Part shown: piece by piece, positions 1 to 5,735 of the stretch
Layout: the number at the start of each line of letters is the position of its first letter
Numbering within the stretch: the stretch's first letter is position 1
Assembly (NCBI GenBank): GCA_018818505.1
Contig: JAHIRR010000308.1
Coordinates: forward strand, 1 to 6,034
Origin: Candidatus Omnitrophota bacterium
GTDB taxonomy: Bacteria; Omnitrophota; Koll11; Gorgyraeales; Gorgyraeaceae
DNA: 6,034 nucleotides
Reading direction: 5' to 3'
Translations under genes and position numbers: made by a program
Notes under the pieces: generated by a model
The model's database searches: none
Told to the model about the DNA's origin: nothing
What the model saw: only the letters and a program-made list of their open reading frames with translations

Positions 1-521
1 ATCTGCCAGCTGTCTCTTTCAAAACACGCCAATGTGGCCAGCACGCCCTTAGTCAGCTTAAAACTGCTGCTGCCAGGCCAAAGCCCGAGGCCGAGCAAAA
101 ACTTCACCTCAAAAAGCCTTGCTATTACGCCTGGCTCTTTCTTATGCTCCAATGACCTGAGACCATTTAAGAGCGCCTCGAACATCTCGTCATCTTTCCC
201 GCCTGGCTCTGTAAATACGTCTGTAAGCTCCAATAAATAGTATGCGATTGAGGCCCTATCCCAATCTTTCAGGATATTAAAAAAGACCTCCTGCGTATCG
301 CACTGAGAGATGATGAAAAGATCACTCTTCTTTTTTTCGTAAAAGACTATCTGGTCGAGACTGAAAAATAGCGGGTTTACACTGCTTCTGGCGCGGTTGC
401 CTCTCGCGCCCTTTAAAACGCCATTTACCTTACCAAAATCTCTCGTAAAATAACTGAGGATAAGGCTAGTCTCTCTGAGATCTCTTTTCCTTAATAGTAC
501 TGCGTCTGTCTTCTGTATCAT
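1..521 (-). CDS. recO: DNA repair protein RecO, 5' part (runs off the window)
   Basis: RecO works with RecF and RecR to load RecA onto SSB-coated single-stranded DNA during gap repair and recombination; it acts in the cytoplasm on DNA. The first 173 codons are present; the gene continues past base 1. The N-terminus (MIQKTDAVLLRKRDLRETSL, then SYFTRDFGKVNGVLKGAR at about residues 24-41) is the typical RecO OB-fold opening, with the family's RETS and FTRDFGK signatures. A helical region with YYLLELTDVFTEPG (about 92-105) follows, as in the family. The zinc-binding cysteines, if present, would lie beyond the window. The ATG at 521-519 follows a GTGAGG ribosome-binding site by eight bases. It is last of the co-directional genes here, 71 bp after the DUF502 gene, and that gap is mostly a palindromic repeat array. 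The assignment rests on motif recognition by eye. Confidence 0.93.
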   Translation of the reverse strand, partial: MIQKTDAVLLRKRDLRETSLILSYFTRDFGKVNGVLKGARGNRARSSVNPLFFSLDQIVFYEKKKSDLFIISQCDTQEVFFNILKDWDRASIAYYLLELTDVFTEPGGKDDEMFEALLNGLRSLEHKKEPGVIARLFEVKFLLGLGLWPGSSSFKLTKGVLATLACFERDSWQ

Positions 522-529
522 TAATTAAG

Positions 530-535
530 CCTCAC
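530..535 (-). promoter_or_regulatory. Ribosome-binding site of recO
   Basis: GTGAGG on the minus strand ends eight bases before the ATG at 521. It supports that start codon and shows that recO has its own initiation site downstream of the palindromic array. Confidence 0.6.
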
Positions 536-546
536 TACGTTCGGCA

Positions 547-633
547 ACGCGAATTATCGCGAATCAAACGCTGATTCTCGCGAATAAATATGTCATTCGC
601 GACCATTCGCGTTGGATTCGCGCGTATTCGCGT
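547..633. repeat. Helically phased palindromic array of CGCGAAT units
   Basis: Two 41-bp arms (547-587 and 593-633) are mirror images around a 5-bp centre (588-592), with 32 of 41 positions pairing and no indels. Each arm holds four units of the form (A/T/G)CGCGAAT plus 2-3 bases, at identical offsets in the two arms. Unit cores start on plus at 548, 558, 569 (degenerate, CGCTGAT) and 579; the inverted ATTCGCG cores start at 595, 605, 616 and 626. Spacing is therefore 10, 11, 10 in both arms, about one helical turn. The innermost units alone give a perfect 8-bp stem (578-585 with 595-602). The right arm lies inside the 3' end of the DUF502 gene, including its stop codon; the left arm lies in the gap before recO. 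No T-tract follows, so a simple Rho-independent terminator is not supported. Function unknown. Confidence 0.9.
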
Positions 634-1243
634 CTCTAGGGACGATCGCGCCTCCTGAGACGACCATCTTCATTGCCTCGGCCACGGACATATCCAAAGA
701 GACTGTCTCTTCTTGTGGAACAAATACTAGCACACCAGAGGTTGGGTTTGGCGTGGTCGGCACAAATATATTTAAAAGAGTGCTTTTTGTCTTTTGCTGC
801 ACCTCGCCTTTTGTCCCTGAAACCACAAAGCCCAACTGATACACGCCCTTTCTTGGATATTCTATTAAAACCACTCTCTGAAAAATAGTATTTTTATTAA
901 TAAAAAGGGTAGACCATATCTCTTTTATAGTCCCGTAGATCACGCTGATCATCGGCACCTTGTACAGGATCTTCTCGCCAAAACCAAAGATATTCCTGAG
1001 CACTATTATTCTCGCGGCAAACCCCACCAAGGTCAAGAAAACCAATAATAAGATAAAGATCATTATATTGGTAAAGGCCTCTATGTTCTGAGCCGCAGGG
1101 ACAAGCCTTTCTAAAACATTGGTTATGGGTGATAGTAAAAAGGTGAGTCTATCTATTATAAAATAGAGCACCCAAAAAGTAAGCACCAGTGGTACCACTA
1201 TCAAGAGTCCTGTGAAAAAATTCGCCCTGATCCTGGAAAGCAT
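593..1243 (-). CDS. DUF502 family inner-membrane protein
   Basis: A 216-residue protein of the DUF502 (PF04367) family, whose biochemical role is not established. Two hydrophobic segments are visible (about residues 9-30 and 58-80), giving an N-terminal membrane hairpin followed by a soluble domain. Family hallmarks are VPMISVIYGTIKE (96-108), IEYPRKGVYQLGFV (127-140), FVPTTPNPTSG (160-170), and the closing DMSVAEAMKMVVSGG segment (184-198). The family normally ends soon after the SGG motif. Here a hydrophilic tail, DANTRESNANGRE (204-216), follows and is encoded entirely by the CGCGAAT array, so it looks like a repeat-derived extension. The ATG at 1243-1241 has an AGGAG site seven bases upstream. 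It lies between the kinase/phosphatase fusion and recO. Its own ribosome-binding site and the long upstream gap would allow expression partly separate from the upstream genes. Confidence 0.93.
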   Translation of the reverse strand: MLSRIRANFFTGLLIVVPLVLTFWVLYFIIDRLTFLLSPITNVLERLVPAAQNIEAFTNIMIFILLLVFLTLVGFAARIIVLRNIFGFGEKILYKVPMISVIYGTIKEIWSTLFINKNTIFQRVVLIEYPRKGVYQLGFVVSGTKGEVQQKTKSTLLNIFVPTTPNPTSGVLVFVPQEETVSLDMSVAEAMKMVVSGGAIVPRDANTRESNANGRE

Positions 1244-1249
1244 GATTAT

Positions 1250-1254
1250 CTCCT
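1250..1254 (-). promoter_or_regulatory. Ribosome-binding site of the DUF502 gene
   Basis: AGGAG on the minus strand is followed by six bases and then the ATG at 1243. It is a canonical Shine-Dalgarno site and fixes the start. Confidence 0.75.
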
Positions 1255-1280
1255 ATAACTTAAATACATCTTGTCAAAAA

Positions 1281-1480
1281 TAAACCACAGAGAACACAGA
1301 GATTTTTTATAATTCCCTCTGTGTGCTCTATTAGACTTTAATTAGCCAACATTCAGTGCTTACCTAACAAAAACCTTTCTATTTTAAAACTAAAAACTTT
1401 GATGTTTTTCCAAAAATCATTGAGGACACAGAGGTCTTTTTAATTATATTTTTTCTCTGTGTACTCTGTGGTATCTTTTT
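1281..1480. repeat. CACAGAG-type inverted-repeat element, copy A
   Basis: This element fills most of the 268-bp gap between the kinase/phosphatase fusion and the DUF502 gene. The outer arms are ACCACAGAGAACACAGAG (1284-1301) and its near-complement at 1455-1472, matching at 17 of 18 positions. Two inner hairpins are nested inside. The arm at 1289-1301 pairs with 1317-1329 (12 of 13), and 1424-1433 pairs with 1455-1464 (9 of 10). Bases 1431-1480 match 2761-2810 at 45 of 50 positions, including 26 identical bases (1437-1462), so this is a dispersed element with another copy at 2644-2803. Read on the minus strand, the hairpin at 1289-1329 is followed after GTGG by TTTATTTTTG, so it could act as a weak terminator or attenuator ahead of the DUF502 gene. 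The 95 bp between the two inner hairpins show nothing recognisable. Confidence 0.88.
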
Positions 1481-1511
1481 TCATACTCTATTTGACGCTA
1501 CCCTTAAATGA

Positions 1512-2213
1512 TCATTGTTTAAAAAACTGAAAAATCAATAGCGTTATAAAAATACCTACTAGCGCGCCTGTAAAGACCTCCAGAGTCGAGTGGACGCCGT
1601 CCCTAACTCTGCTTCTGGACACAAGAAATGAAAGAATAAATACAAGCAAGATCACAATGCTATTTGGATACAGCAGCGAGATTATCGTCCAGATAGAAAA
1701 CGCTATTGCGCTGTGGCCGCTTGGCATGCCCCCTCTTAGCGGTGTACCACTGCGAAACAAGACCTTGCTTAAAACTACGAACCCCAAGATTATTAATAAA
1801 ATTATAAAACTGATGTGCCAGCTGGATTCCTTTATTTTTATTATATTGGCCTCTGCCCTGATACCTGTCTTTGAAACAAACAGCATGTAGCCGACAACCA
1901 CAGCCGCTAACGCGCTCAATAAGACCGCGCCTGCGCATATATCCTTTACGATCCTCGCAAGAGGATGAAACTCTTCTTTAACCAGGTCTATAGTGTGCTC
2001 TATTGCTGTATTGAACATCTCGGCAAACAGGACAAACGCTATGGTGAGGCAAAGGATTATCAGCTCTATGTATGTAAAATTTAAAAATATTCCCAGAATA
2101 ATCGCTGTAATGCCGATAACGAAATGCAGCCTCATATTACGCTGGCTCTTAAAGACAAATATGAACCCCTCTATCGCGGAATTAAAACTCTCTACCAGAT
2201 TCTGCTGTTTCAC
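1512..2213 (-). CDS. Diacylglycerol/undecaprenol kinase fused to PAP2 phosphatase
   Basis: A 233-residue, two-domain integral membrane protein. Residues 1-115 are a prokaryotic DgkA-type kinase (PF01219). Visible are E15, the catalytic signature E65-MF-N68-TAI-E72, and the K90-D91 pair, within three membrane helices. Residues 130-233 are a PAP2 phosphatase with PSGH (164-167) and a third motif S201-R202, H208 and E212; the usual motif ends in Asp, so Glu212 is a conservative change. The classical first motif (K-x6-RP) is not clearly present; K150 and the arginines at 154 and 160 lie in that region. The kinase half would phosphorylate diacylglycerol or undecaprenol; the PAP2 half would dephosphorylate a lipid (pyro)phosphate, possibly undecaprenyl pyrophosphate, at the membrane. 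The substrates are inferred. The start is GTG at 2213-2211, overlapping the ybeY stop as GTGA, with GAGG just upstream inside ybeY; this indicates translational coupling. Confidence 0.92.
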   Translation of the reverse strand: MKQQNLVESFNSAIEGFIFVFKSQRNMRLHFVIGITAIILGIFLNFTYIELIILCLTIAFVLFAEMFNTAIEHTIDLVKEEFHPLARIVKDICAGAVLLSALAAVVVGYMLFVSKTGIRAEANIIKIKESSWHISFIILLIILGFVVLSKVLFRSGTPLRGGMPSGHSAIAFSIWTIISLLYPNSIVILLVFILSFLVSRSRVRDGVHSTLEVFTGALVGIFITLLIFQFFKQ

Positions 2214-2638
2214 ATAACCCTCAACAATTCTTTCTCCTTAGCTCTCATCTTTTTTCTATCCCTCGTGCGCTCATCCTTGTAGCCCAAAAGATGCAATATC
2301 CCGTGGACAAGATATAACTCTATCTCGCTTTGTATAGAAACTCCTCTTTTCTTGGCCTCCCTTTTCGCGGTCTCAGTAGATATGACCACGTCTCCTAAAA
2401 TAGGGCTTACCTTTGGCAGCCCATACCCCTCCCTCATTGAAAAGGCCAGGACATCTGTCTTGGAATCTACTTTGCGATACTTTGAGTTTAGCTGCCTGAT
2501 ATAAGAATCTGCCACGAATAAAAGACTAAGCTCTCCTTTATCTTCGCCCATTTTATTCAAGACAAATTGAGCGCGCTGAACTATCTTTTTACTGTCAAAC
2601 TTTACCCTAGACTGCAAATCGCGAATATCTACCTTCAT
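2210..2638 (-). CDS. ybeY: Endoribonuclease YbeY (rRNA maturation factor)
   Basis: YbeY is a single-strand metallo-endoribonuclease for 16S rRNA 3'-end maturation and ribosome quality control. At 142 residues it has near-normal length for the family. Visible hallmarks are LNSKYRKVDSKTDVLAFSM (50-68), LGDVVIS (81-87) and HGILHLLGYKD (112-122). The family's metal site is HGxLHLxGYDH, with three His ligands. Here H112 and H116 are kept, but the third position is Asp122, preceded by Lys121, so the usual GYDH reads GYKD. An Asp can still bind metal, so activity is plausible. The ATG at 2638 is the natural N-terminus by family length. However, no Shine-Dalgarno sequence precedes it: the bases upstream are A/T-rich and run at once into a CACAGAG repeat, with an in-frame stop at 2659-2657. 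The gene sits between pgpH and the dgkA fusion, its conserved neighbourhood. Confidence 0.95.
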   Translation of the reverse strand: MKVDIRDLQSRVKFDSKKIVQRAQFVLNKMGEDKGELSLLFVADSYIRQLNSKYRKVDSKTDVLAFSMREGYGLPKVSPILGDVVISTETAKREAKKRGVSIQSEIELYLVHGILHLLGYKDERTRDRKKMRAKEKELLRVM

Positions 2639-2643
2639 ATAAA

Positions 2644-2803
2644 TAAACCACAGAGTTCACAGAGAAAAATTAAAATTTTCCCTCTGTGCACTCTAATCTT
2701 TTAAACCCGAGTCTTTTAATTCAACAAAAGCTTTCTTCTTAAGAAAAATACGAGACCACAGAGATTTTTTTAATTATATTTTTTCTCTGTGTTCTCTGTG
2801 GTC
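2644..2803. repeat. CACAGAG-type inverted-repeat element, copy B
   Basis: This element fills the gap between pgpH and ybeY almost edge to edge: its last repeat base is 5 bp from the pgpH stop and its other edge is 5 bp from the ybeY ATG. The outer arms at 2647-2664 and 2785-2802 match at 16 of 18 positions. Inner pairs are 2652-2664 with 2682-2694 (12 of 13) and a perfect 10-bp pair, GACCACAGAG at 2754-2763 with 2794-2803. It has the same order of parts as the copy at 1281-1480, but its central spacer is about 33 bp shorter and unrelated in sequence. The conserved ends and divergent middle suggest that the arms are what is maintained. It carries no open reading frame. Confidence 0.88.
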
Positions 2804-2808
2804 TGTTT

Positions 2809-4983
2809 TTAAGCCTTATCCGGGCCTTCAGGATATTCCACGCGCGTGTGAAATATCCCTGTAAGTATATGCGTGAAAACTTCTGCCATCTTCTCCAGAT
2901 CCTTGAGCGTCAGGTCACATTCGTCTAACTGACCGTCAATAAATTTATTATTTATGATCTTTTTCACCAGGCCTTTTATCCTGGACGGTGTAGGATCATC
3001 CAGGGCACGTGATCCTGCCTCAACTGAATCAGCCAGAAGCACACATGCCGCTTCCTTTGTCTGGGGCTTTGGGCCTGGATATCTGAAAGATTGCTCTCCT
3101 ACATCCTCATCTGTCACCTTTTCCAATGCCCTCTTAAAGAAATAAAAAACAAGGCCTGTACCGTGATGCTGTCTGATGATATCAATGATCTTTTTATTGA
3201 GTTTGTGTTTCTGTGCCAGCTCCACGCCATTTTTAACATGGTTGGTGATTATGAGGCTGCTCATGGTAGGTGAAAGTTTATCGTGCGCTGAATCTCCGCC
3301 GGATTGATTCTCACTGAAATATGACGCCTTTTCGATCTTGCCTATGTCGTGAAAATATGAACTAACCCTGGCAAGAAGCGGATTAGCGCCTATTGCCTCA
3401 CAGGCCGCCTCTGCAAGATTTCCAACAACAAGACTGTGATGATAAGTGCCAGGCGCCTTCATTACCATTTCTTTTAAAAGCGGGTGGTTTAGATCTGCTA
3501 ACTCAAGGAGACTTATATCTGTCGTGATCTTAAAGGTATTTTCAAATACAGGCAGGATACTCATTACAATAACTGCGGATATTACGCCGTTTGTAAGCCC
3601 AAAAAGCGCCTGTGTGATAAATGTATTGAAATCCAGCCCTCTTACAAGGCCCATTCCTATAAGATAACTCATGTTCGCAAAACCAATGCACAGGCCGGCT
3701 GCCATAACCTGTGACCTGCGCCTCACTCCCTTCATCGCAAATATGCCGACCATGCCTCCGACAAGAGAAACGCCTGCGACATCCAGGATGTTTCCAGCTA
3801 TCATGCCAACTAGTATGCTTAAGAAACAAGTAGCCATTATTGCCAGACGGCTGTTTATTAAGATAGCTATAAGCATCGAAGCCACTGCCACAGGCACGAG
3901 ATTACTTGGCCAGGGAGATATTACTATGGCCTTTGCCGCTACTAAGACCAGAAAAGATATCAGGGAAAGCAAGACCAGTTCTTTATTTGCTGACATAAAG
4001 ATAGGTTCGTAAAATTTTATGTAGAGCGCCATGATAAGCATAAAAAGCCCGACCAGTATCATTATCCCAAAGAGCCCTCCTATTTTCATTGCCATGGACT
4101 CATTCTGTTCTATGCCTTTCAGTTTTACTATGTGATCCTTGCCAATACGCCCACCCTTACTTAATATCATCTCGTTCTTCTTTACCTCTATCAGGTTACG
4201 AATAGGCTCTATTTTCTGGACAACCTCTTCCTTTTCCGCCATTGTCCCTTCTTCATCATATATTATATTCGTGCTCAAAATGGCTTTTATAAAATCATTG
4301 GCGGTCGAACTCTCTTTTCTGCCTCTTATGCCTGAAGAAAAATTCTCTATGCTTTCCTTTAGATCTCCCAGCGTAAAAAAATCTTCCACCCATGCTGTGC
4401 TTTCTATGTCCTCGATTTTATCTATCACCTTTATCCTTTTTATCTCGTTCTCCATGAGCCTGGAGCGCTCTGAAACAGAGATTATGCCTTTTGACATAAG
4501 ACGCCCTATTATATCCTTTACTGCCTCGTAAAACACCTCGAGATCCTTCAGATCCAGGATGCTGATTGCAAGCGCTTCTGAGATATTATAATCAGCTGAA
4601 AGGCCTGCGATCTTTGTCTTTTTTTCTTCATCTGTCAAATCAAGCTCTGCCTTTAAAAGCGCGGCTGAGTCCACGATAGCTTTGGCTTTATTCAAGACAC
4701 TCTGCTGCGCTCCAGCGTCAAACATATAAATAGGCAATACTGAATCCGCAGCCTTTTTTCTTGCAATATCTGTAGCCTTGGTGTTTACCTCTCCCTTTAT
4801 GTTAAAATCATACGGCGCGTAAATAGAGCTCAGCGCTATATCGCCTTCGCGAAAATCTGCCTTAAAAAGTCCCCTGTCCCATTGTATTATCGTCACCATA
4901 AAAAGACACGCTAATACCGCGGTGAGGATATGGGAGAATGCATGCGAATTGATTCTTTTTTTTCTATTAAGAATTTTTTTCAT
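2809..4983 (-). CDS. pgpH: PgpH-type 7TM-HD cyclic-di-AMP phosphodiesterase
   Basis: A 724-residue membrane protein of the 7TMR-HD family; the Listeria member PgpH hydrolyses the second messenger c-di-AMP. Layout: a first membrane helix (about 17-35), an extracytoplasmic 7TMR-HDED region (about 45-295), a run of membrane helices (about 300-480), and a cytoplasmic HD domain (about 495-710). The metal-site residues of the HD domain are intact: H515-H516 in PGTYHHS, H545-D546 in FHDIGK, H582, H606-H607 in QHHGT, and D652 in LADSVEA. FRYPGPKPQTKEAA (633-646) is also typical. The N-terminus MKKILNRKKR is basic ahead of helix one. An in-frame stop at 4995-4993 rules out an upstream start; the nearest AGGAG (4997-5001) is 13 bases from the ATG, rather far. 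Proof of substrate is lacking: c-di-AMP is inferred from the family, and no cyclase gene is in view. Confidence 0.94.
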   Translation of the reverse strand: MKKILNRKKRINSHAFSHILTAVLACLFMVTIIQWDRGLFKADFREGDIALSSIYAPYDFNIKGEVNTKATDIARKKAADSVLPIYMFDAGAQQSVLNKAKAIVDSAALLKAELDLTDEEKKTKIAGLSADYNISEALAISILDLKDLEVFYEAVKDIIGRLMSKGIISVSERSRLMENEIKRIKVIDKIEDIESTAWVEDFFTLGDLKESIENFSSGIRGRKESSTANDFIKAILSTNIIYDEEGTMAEKEEVVQKIEPIRNLIEVKKNEMILSKGGRIGKDHIVKLKGIEQNESMAMKIGGLFGIMILVGLFMLIMALYIKFYEPIFMSANKELVLLSLISFLVLVAAKAIVISPWPSNLVPVAVASMLIAILINSRLAIMATCFLSILVGMIAGNILDVAGVSLVGGMVGIFAMKGVRRRSQVMAAGLCIGFANMSYLIGMGLVRGLDFNTFITQALFGLTNGVISAVIVMSILPVFENTFKITTDISLLELADLNHPLLKEMVMKAPGTYHHSLVVGNLAEAACEAIGANPLLARVSSYFHDIGKIEKASYFSENQSGGDSAHDKLSPTMSSLIITNHVKNGVELAQKHKLNKKIIDIIRQHHGTGLVFYFFKRALEKVTDEDVGEQSFRYPGPKPQTKEAACVLLADSVEAGSRALDDPTPSRIKGLVKKIINNKFIDGQLDECDLTLKDLEKMAEVFTHILTGIFHTRVEYPEGPDKA

Positions 4984-4996
4984 AGGCTCTAATTAT

Positions 4997-5001
4997 CTCC
5001 T
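4997..5001 (-). promoter_or_regulatory. Distant ribosome-binding site of pgpH
   Basis: AGGAG lies 13 bases upstream of the ATG at 4983, longer than the usual 5-9. No alternative start codon fits between the in-frame stop at 4995-4993 and the ATG, so initiation is probably inefficient or relies on another feature. Confidence 0.4.
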
Positions 5002-5005
5002 GATT

Positions 5006-5090
5006 TTCTGCGTTAGTTCCGCGTCTAAAGTAGACAAATCAGTCAGTGACTGTTTTGTCTACTTTAGCTTCCGCGTAGGTTCCGCGATTA
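5006..5090. repeat. Four 11-bp TTCCGCG direct repeats flanking a hairpin
   Basis: Units of 11 bp start at 5006 (TTCTGCGTTAG), 5017 (TTCCGCGTCTA), 5069 (TTCCGCGTAGG) and 5080 (TTCCGCGATTA). Two abutting units lie on each side of the hairpin at 5025-5067. All four have the same orientation, unlike the mirror-image arms of the other arrays. The last unit contains the stop codon of the LysM lipoprotein gene (5088-5090). The identical 8-mers TTCCGCGT at 5017-5024 and 5069-5076 directly or nearly abut the hairpin, as a target-site duplication would, though they may simply be array units. Confidence 0.7.
5025..5067. repeat. Strong 20-bp stem hairpin between the LysM gene and pgpH
   Basis: CTAAAGTAGACAAA (5025-5038) pairs perfectly with 5054-5067. 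After one T-T mismatch the stem resumes as 5040-5044 with 5048-5052, closing on a 3-base loop at 5045-5047. That is 19 pairs with one mismatch. In the direction of transcription it follows the LysM stop codon by about 20 bases and precedes the pgpH ATG by about 40. No T-run follows on either strand, so a standard intrinsic terminator is unlikely. An RNA-processing or stability structure, a protein-binding palindrome, or a tiny mobile palindrome are the alternatives. Confidence 0.88.
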
Positions 5091-5702
5091 CTCAGGAATC
5101 ACTAATTCCTGCCCCGGCGTGATCTTATTCGGACTTTCTAAAATATCCTTATTGGCCTCAAAGATCTTCTTCCACCTCTTTGTAGTGCCATAGGCCTTGT
5201 CCGATATCTTTTGAAGCGTGTCTCCCTTCTCTACTATATATATCCTTTCCCCTGCCTCTTCTTTTCCATCTCCTATAGTACCGCTGCCTTTTTCCTTTCC
5301 ATATTTATTATCTGTGCTTGCAGGCGTTTGATAAATTACCTGCGGTTCACTTGACCTTGTAAGAGGAAGCAGCCGCTTTCTTCTTGTTTCTTTCTTTGCT
5401 GGGACAGCTGTCTCTCTGGAGGTTTCTTTCCCTGCTAAATAACCGCTGTTTCCTTCGATTGCCGCATCCTTACGCGCTGGTCCCTTATCTTTCATTGAAG
5501 GAAGCTCTACTTCAAGATTATACATCCTCCTGGTCTTTTTTCTTTTCACATCAGGCATATCTGAAACCTTACCCCCGACAATACCTCTATTACCCTTAAG
5601 TTCCTGATCGACCCTATCTGCCTCGTAAGACGTTACCCTTGCCACACAACCAGACACTACTAAAGCTGCAAAAAGTAAGCTGTAAGCTATAAACTTCTTC
5701 AT
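5088..5702 (-). CDS. LysM-domain lipoprotein
   Basis: A 204-residue exported protein. The N-terminus MKKFIAYSLLFAALVVSGC is a lipoprotein signal peptide with lipobox VSGC; Cys19 would be lipidated and anchor the protein to a membrane. Residues 20-150 are polar, rich in Lys, Arg, Glu and Ser, and probably extended. Within them a short motif occurs twice: LKGNRGIVGGK (36-46) and IEGNSGYLAGK (82-92), suggesting an internal duplication. The C-terminus (153-203) is one LysM domain, with YIVEKGDTLQKIS at its start and ITPGQELVIPE at its end, expected to bind peptidoglycan N-acetylglucosamine chains. No catalytic domain is present, so an envelope-tethering or scaffold role is inferred. The ATG at 5702 follows GAGGAGG at ideal spacing. 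Upstream lies the GTTAC palindromic array and aspS; downstream, pgpH after a hairpin. Confidence 0.92.
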   Translation of the reverse strand: MKKFIAYSLLFAALVVSGCVARVTSYEADRVDQELKGNRGIVGGKVSDMPDVKRKKTRRMYNLEVELPSMKDKGPARKDAAIEGNSGYLAGKETSRETAVPAKKETRRKRLLPLTRSSEPQVIYQTPASTDNKYGKEKGSGTIGDGKEEAGERIYIVEKGDTLQKISDKAYGTTKRWKKIFEANKDILESPNKITPGQELVIPE

Positions 5703-5706
5703 ATAG

Positions 5707-5713
5707 CCTCCTC
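5707..5713 (-). promoter_or_regulatory. Strong ribosome-binding site of the LysM lipoprotein gene
   Basis: GAGGAGG is followed by CTAT and then the ATG at 5702. It is the best Shine-Dalgarno match in the window and suggests efficient translation. Confidence 0.8.
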
Positions 5714-5735
5714 TGTAATGTGATAGCTGCGAAAA

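Noticed and set aside
34..240. Plus-strand open frame of 68 codons
   Set aside because: It lies antisense to recO, which has clear family motifs; no ribosome-binding site or recognisable protein features.
547..633. Intrinsic terminator after the DUF502 gene
   Set aside because: The hairpin is strong, but no T-run follows it on the transcribed strand, and it begins inside the coding sequence.
612..888. Two plus-strand open frames
   Set aside because: Both are antisense to the DUF502 gene and have no recognisable domain.
1330..1423. Possible promoter for the DUF502 gene (TTGTTA and TAATTA on the minus strand)
   Set aside because: Spacing and match to the sigma-70 consensus are poor, and the DNA is A/T-rich enough to yield such matches by chance.
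1660..1938. Minus-strand open frame of 92 codons
   Set aside because: It overlaps the kinase/PAP2 fusion in another frame; the fusion shows both domain signatures, this frame none.
4139..4531. 130-codon plus-strand open frame
   Set aside because: It is antisense to the extracytoplasmic region of pgpH; its hydrophobic, serine-rich composition is what an antisense frame of such a gene gives.
5093..5111. Small inverted repeat CAGGAAT/ATTCCTG with a 5-base loop
   Set aside because: Only 7 bp and inside the conserved LysM C-terminal coding sequence (GQELVIPE); chance is sufficient explanation.
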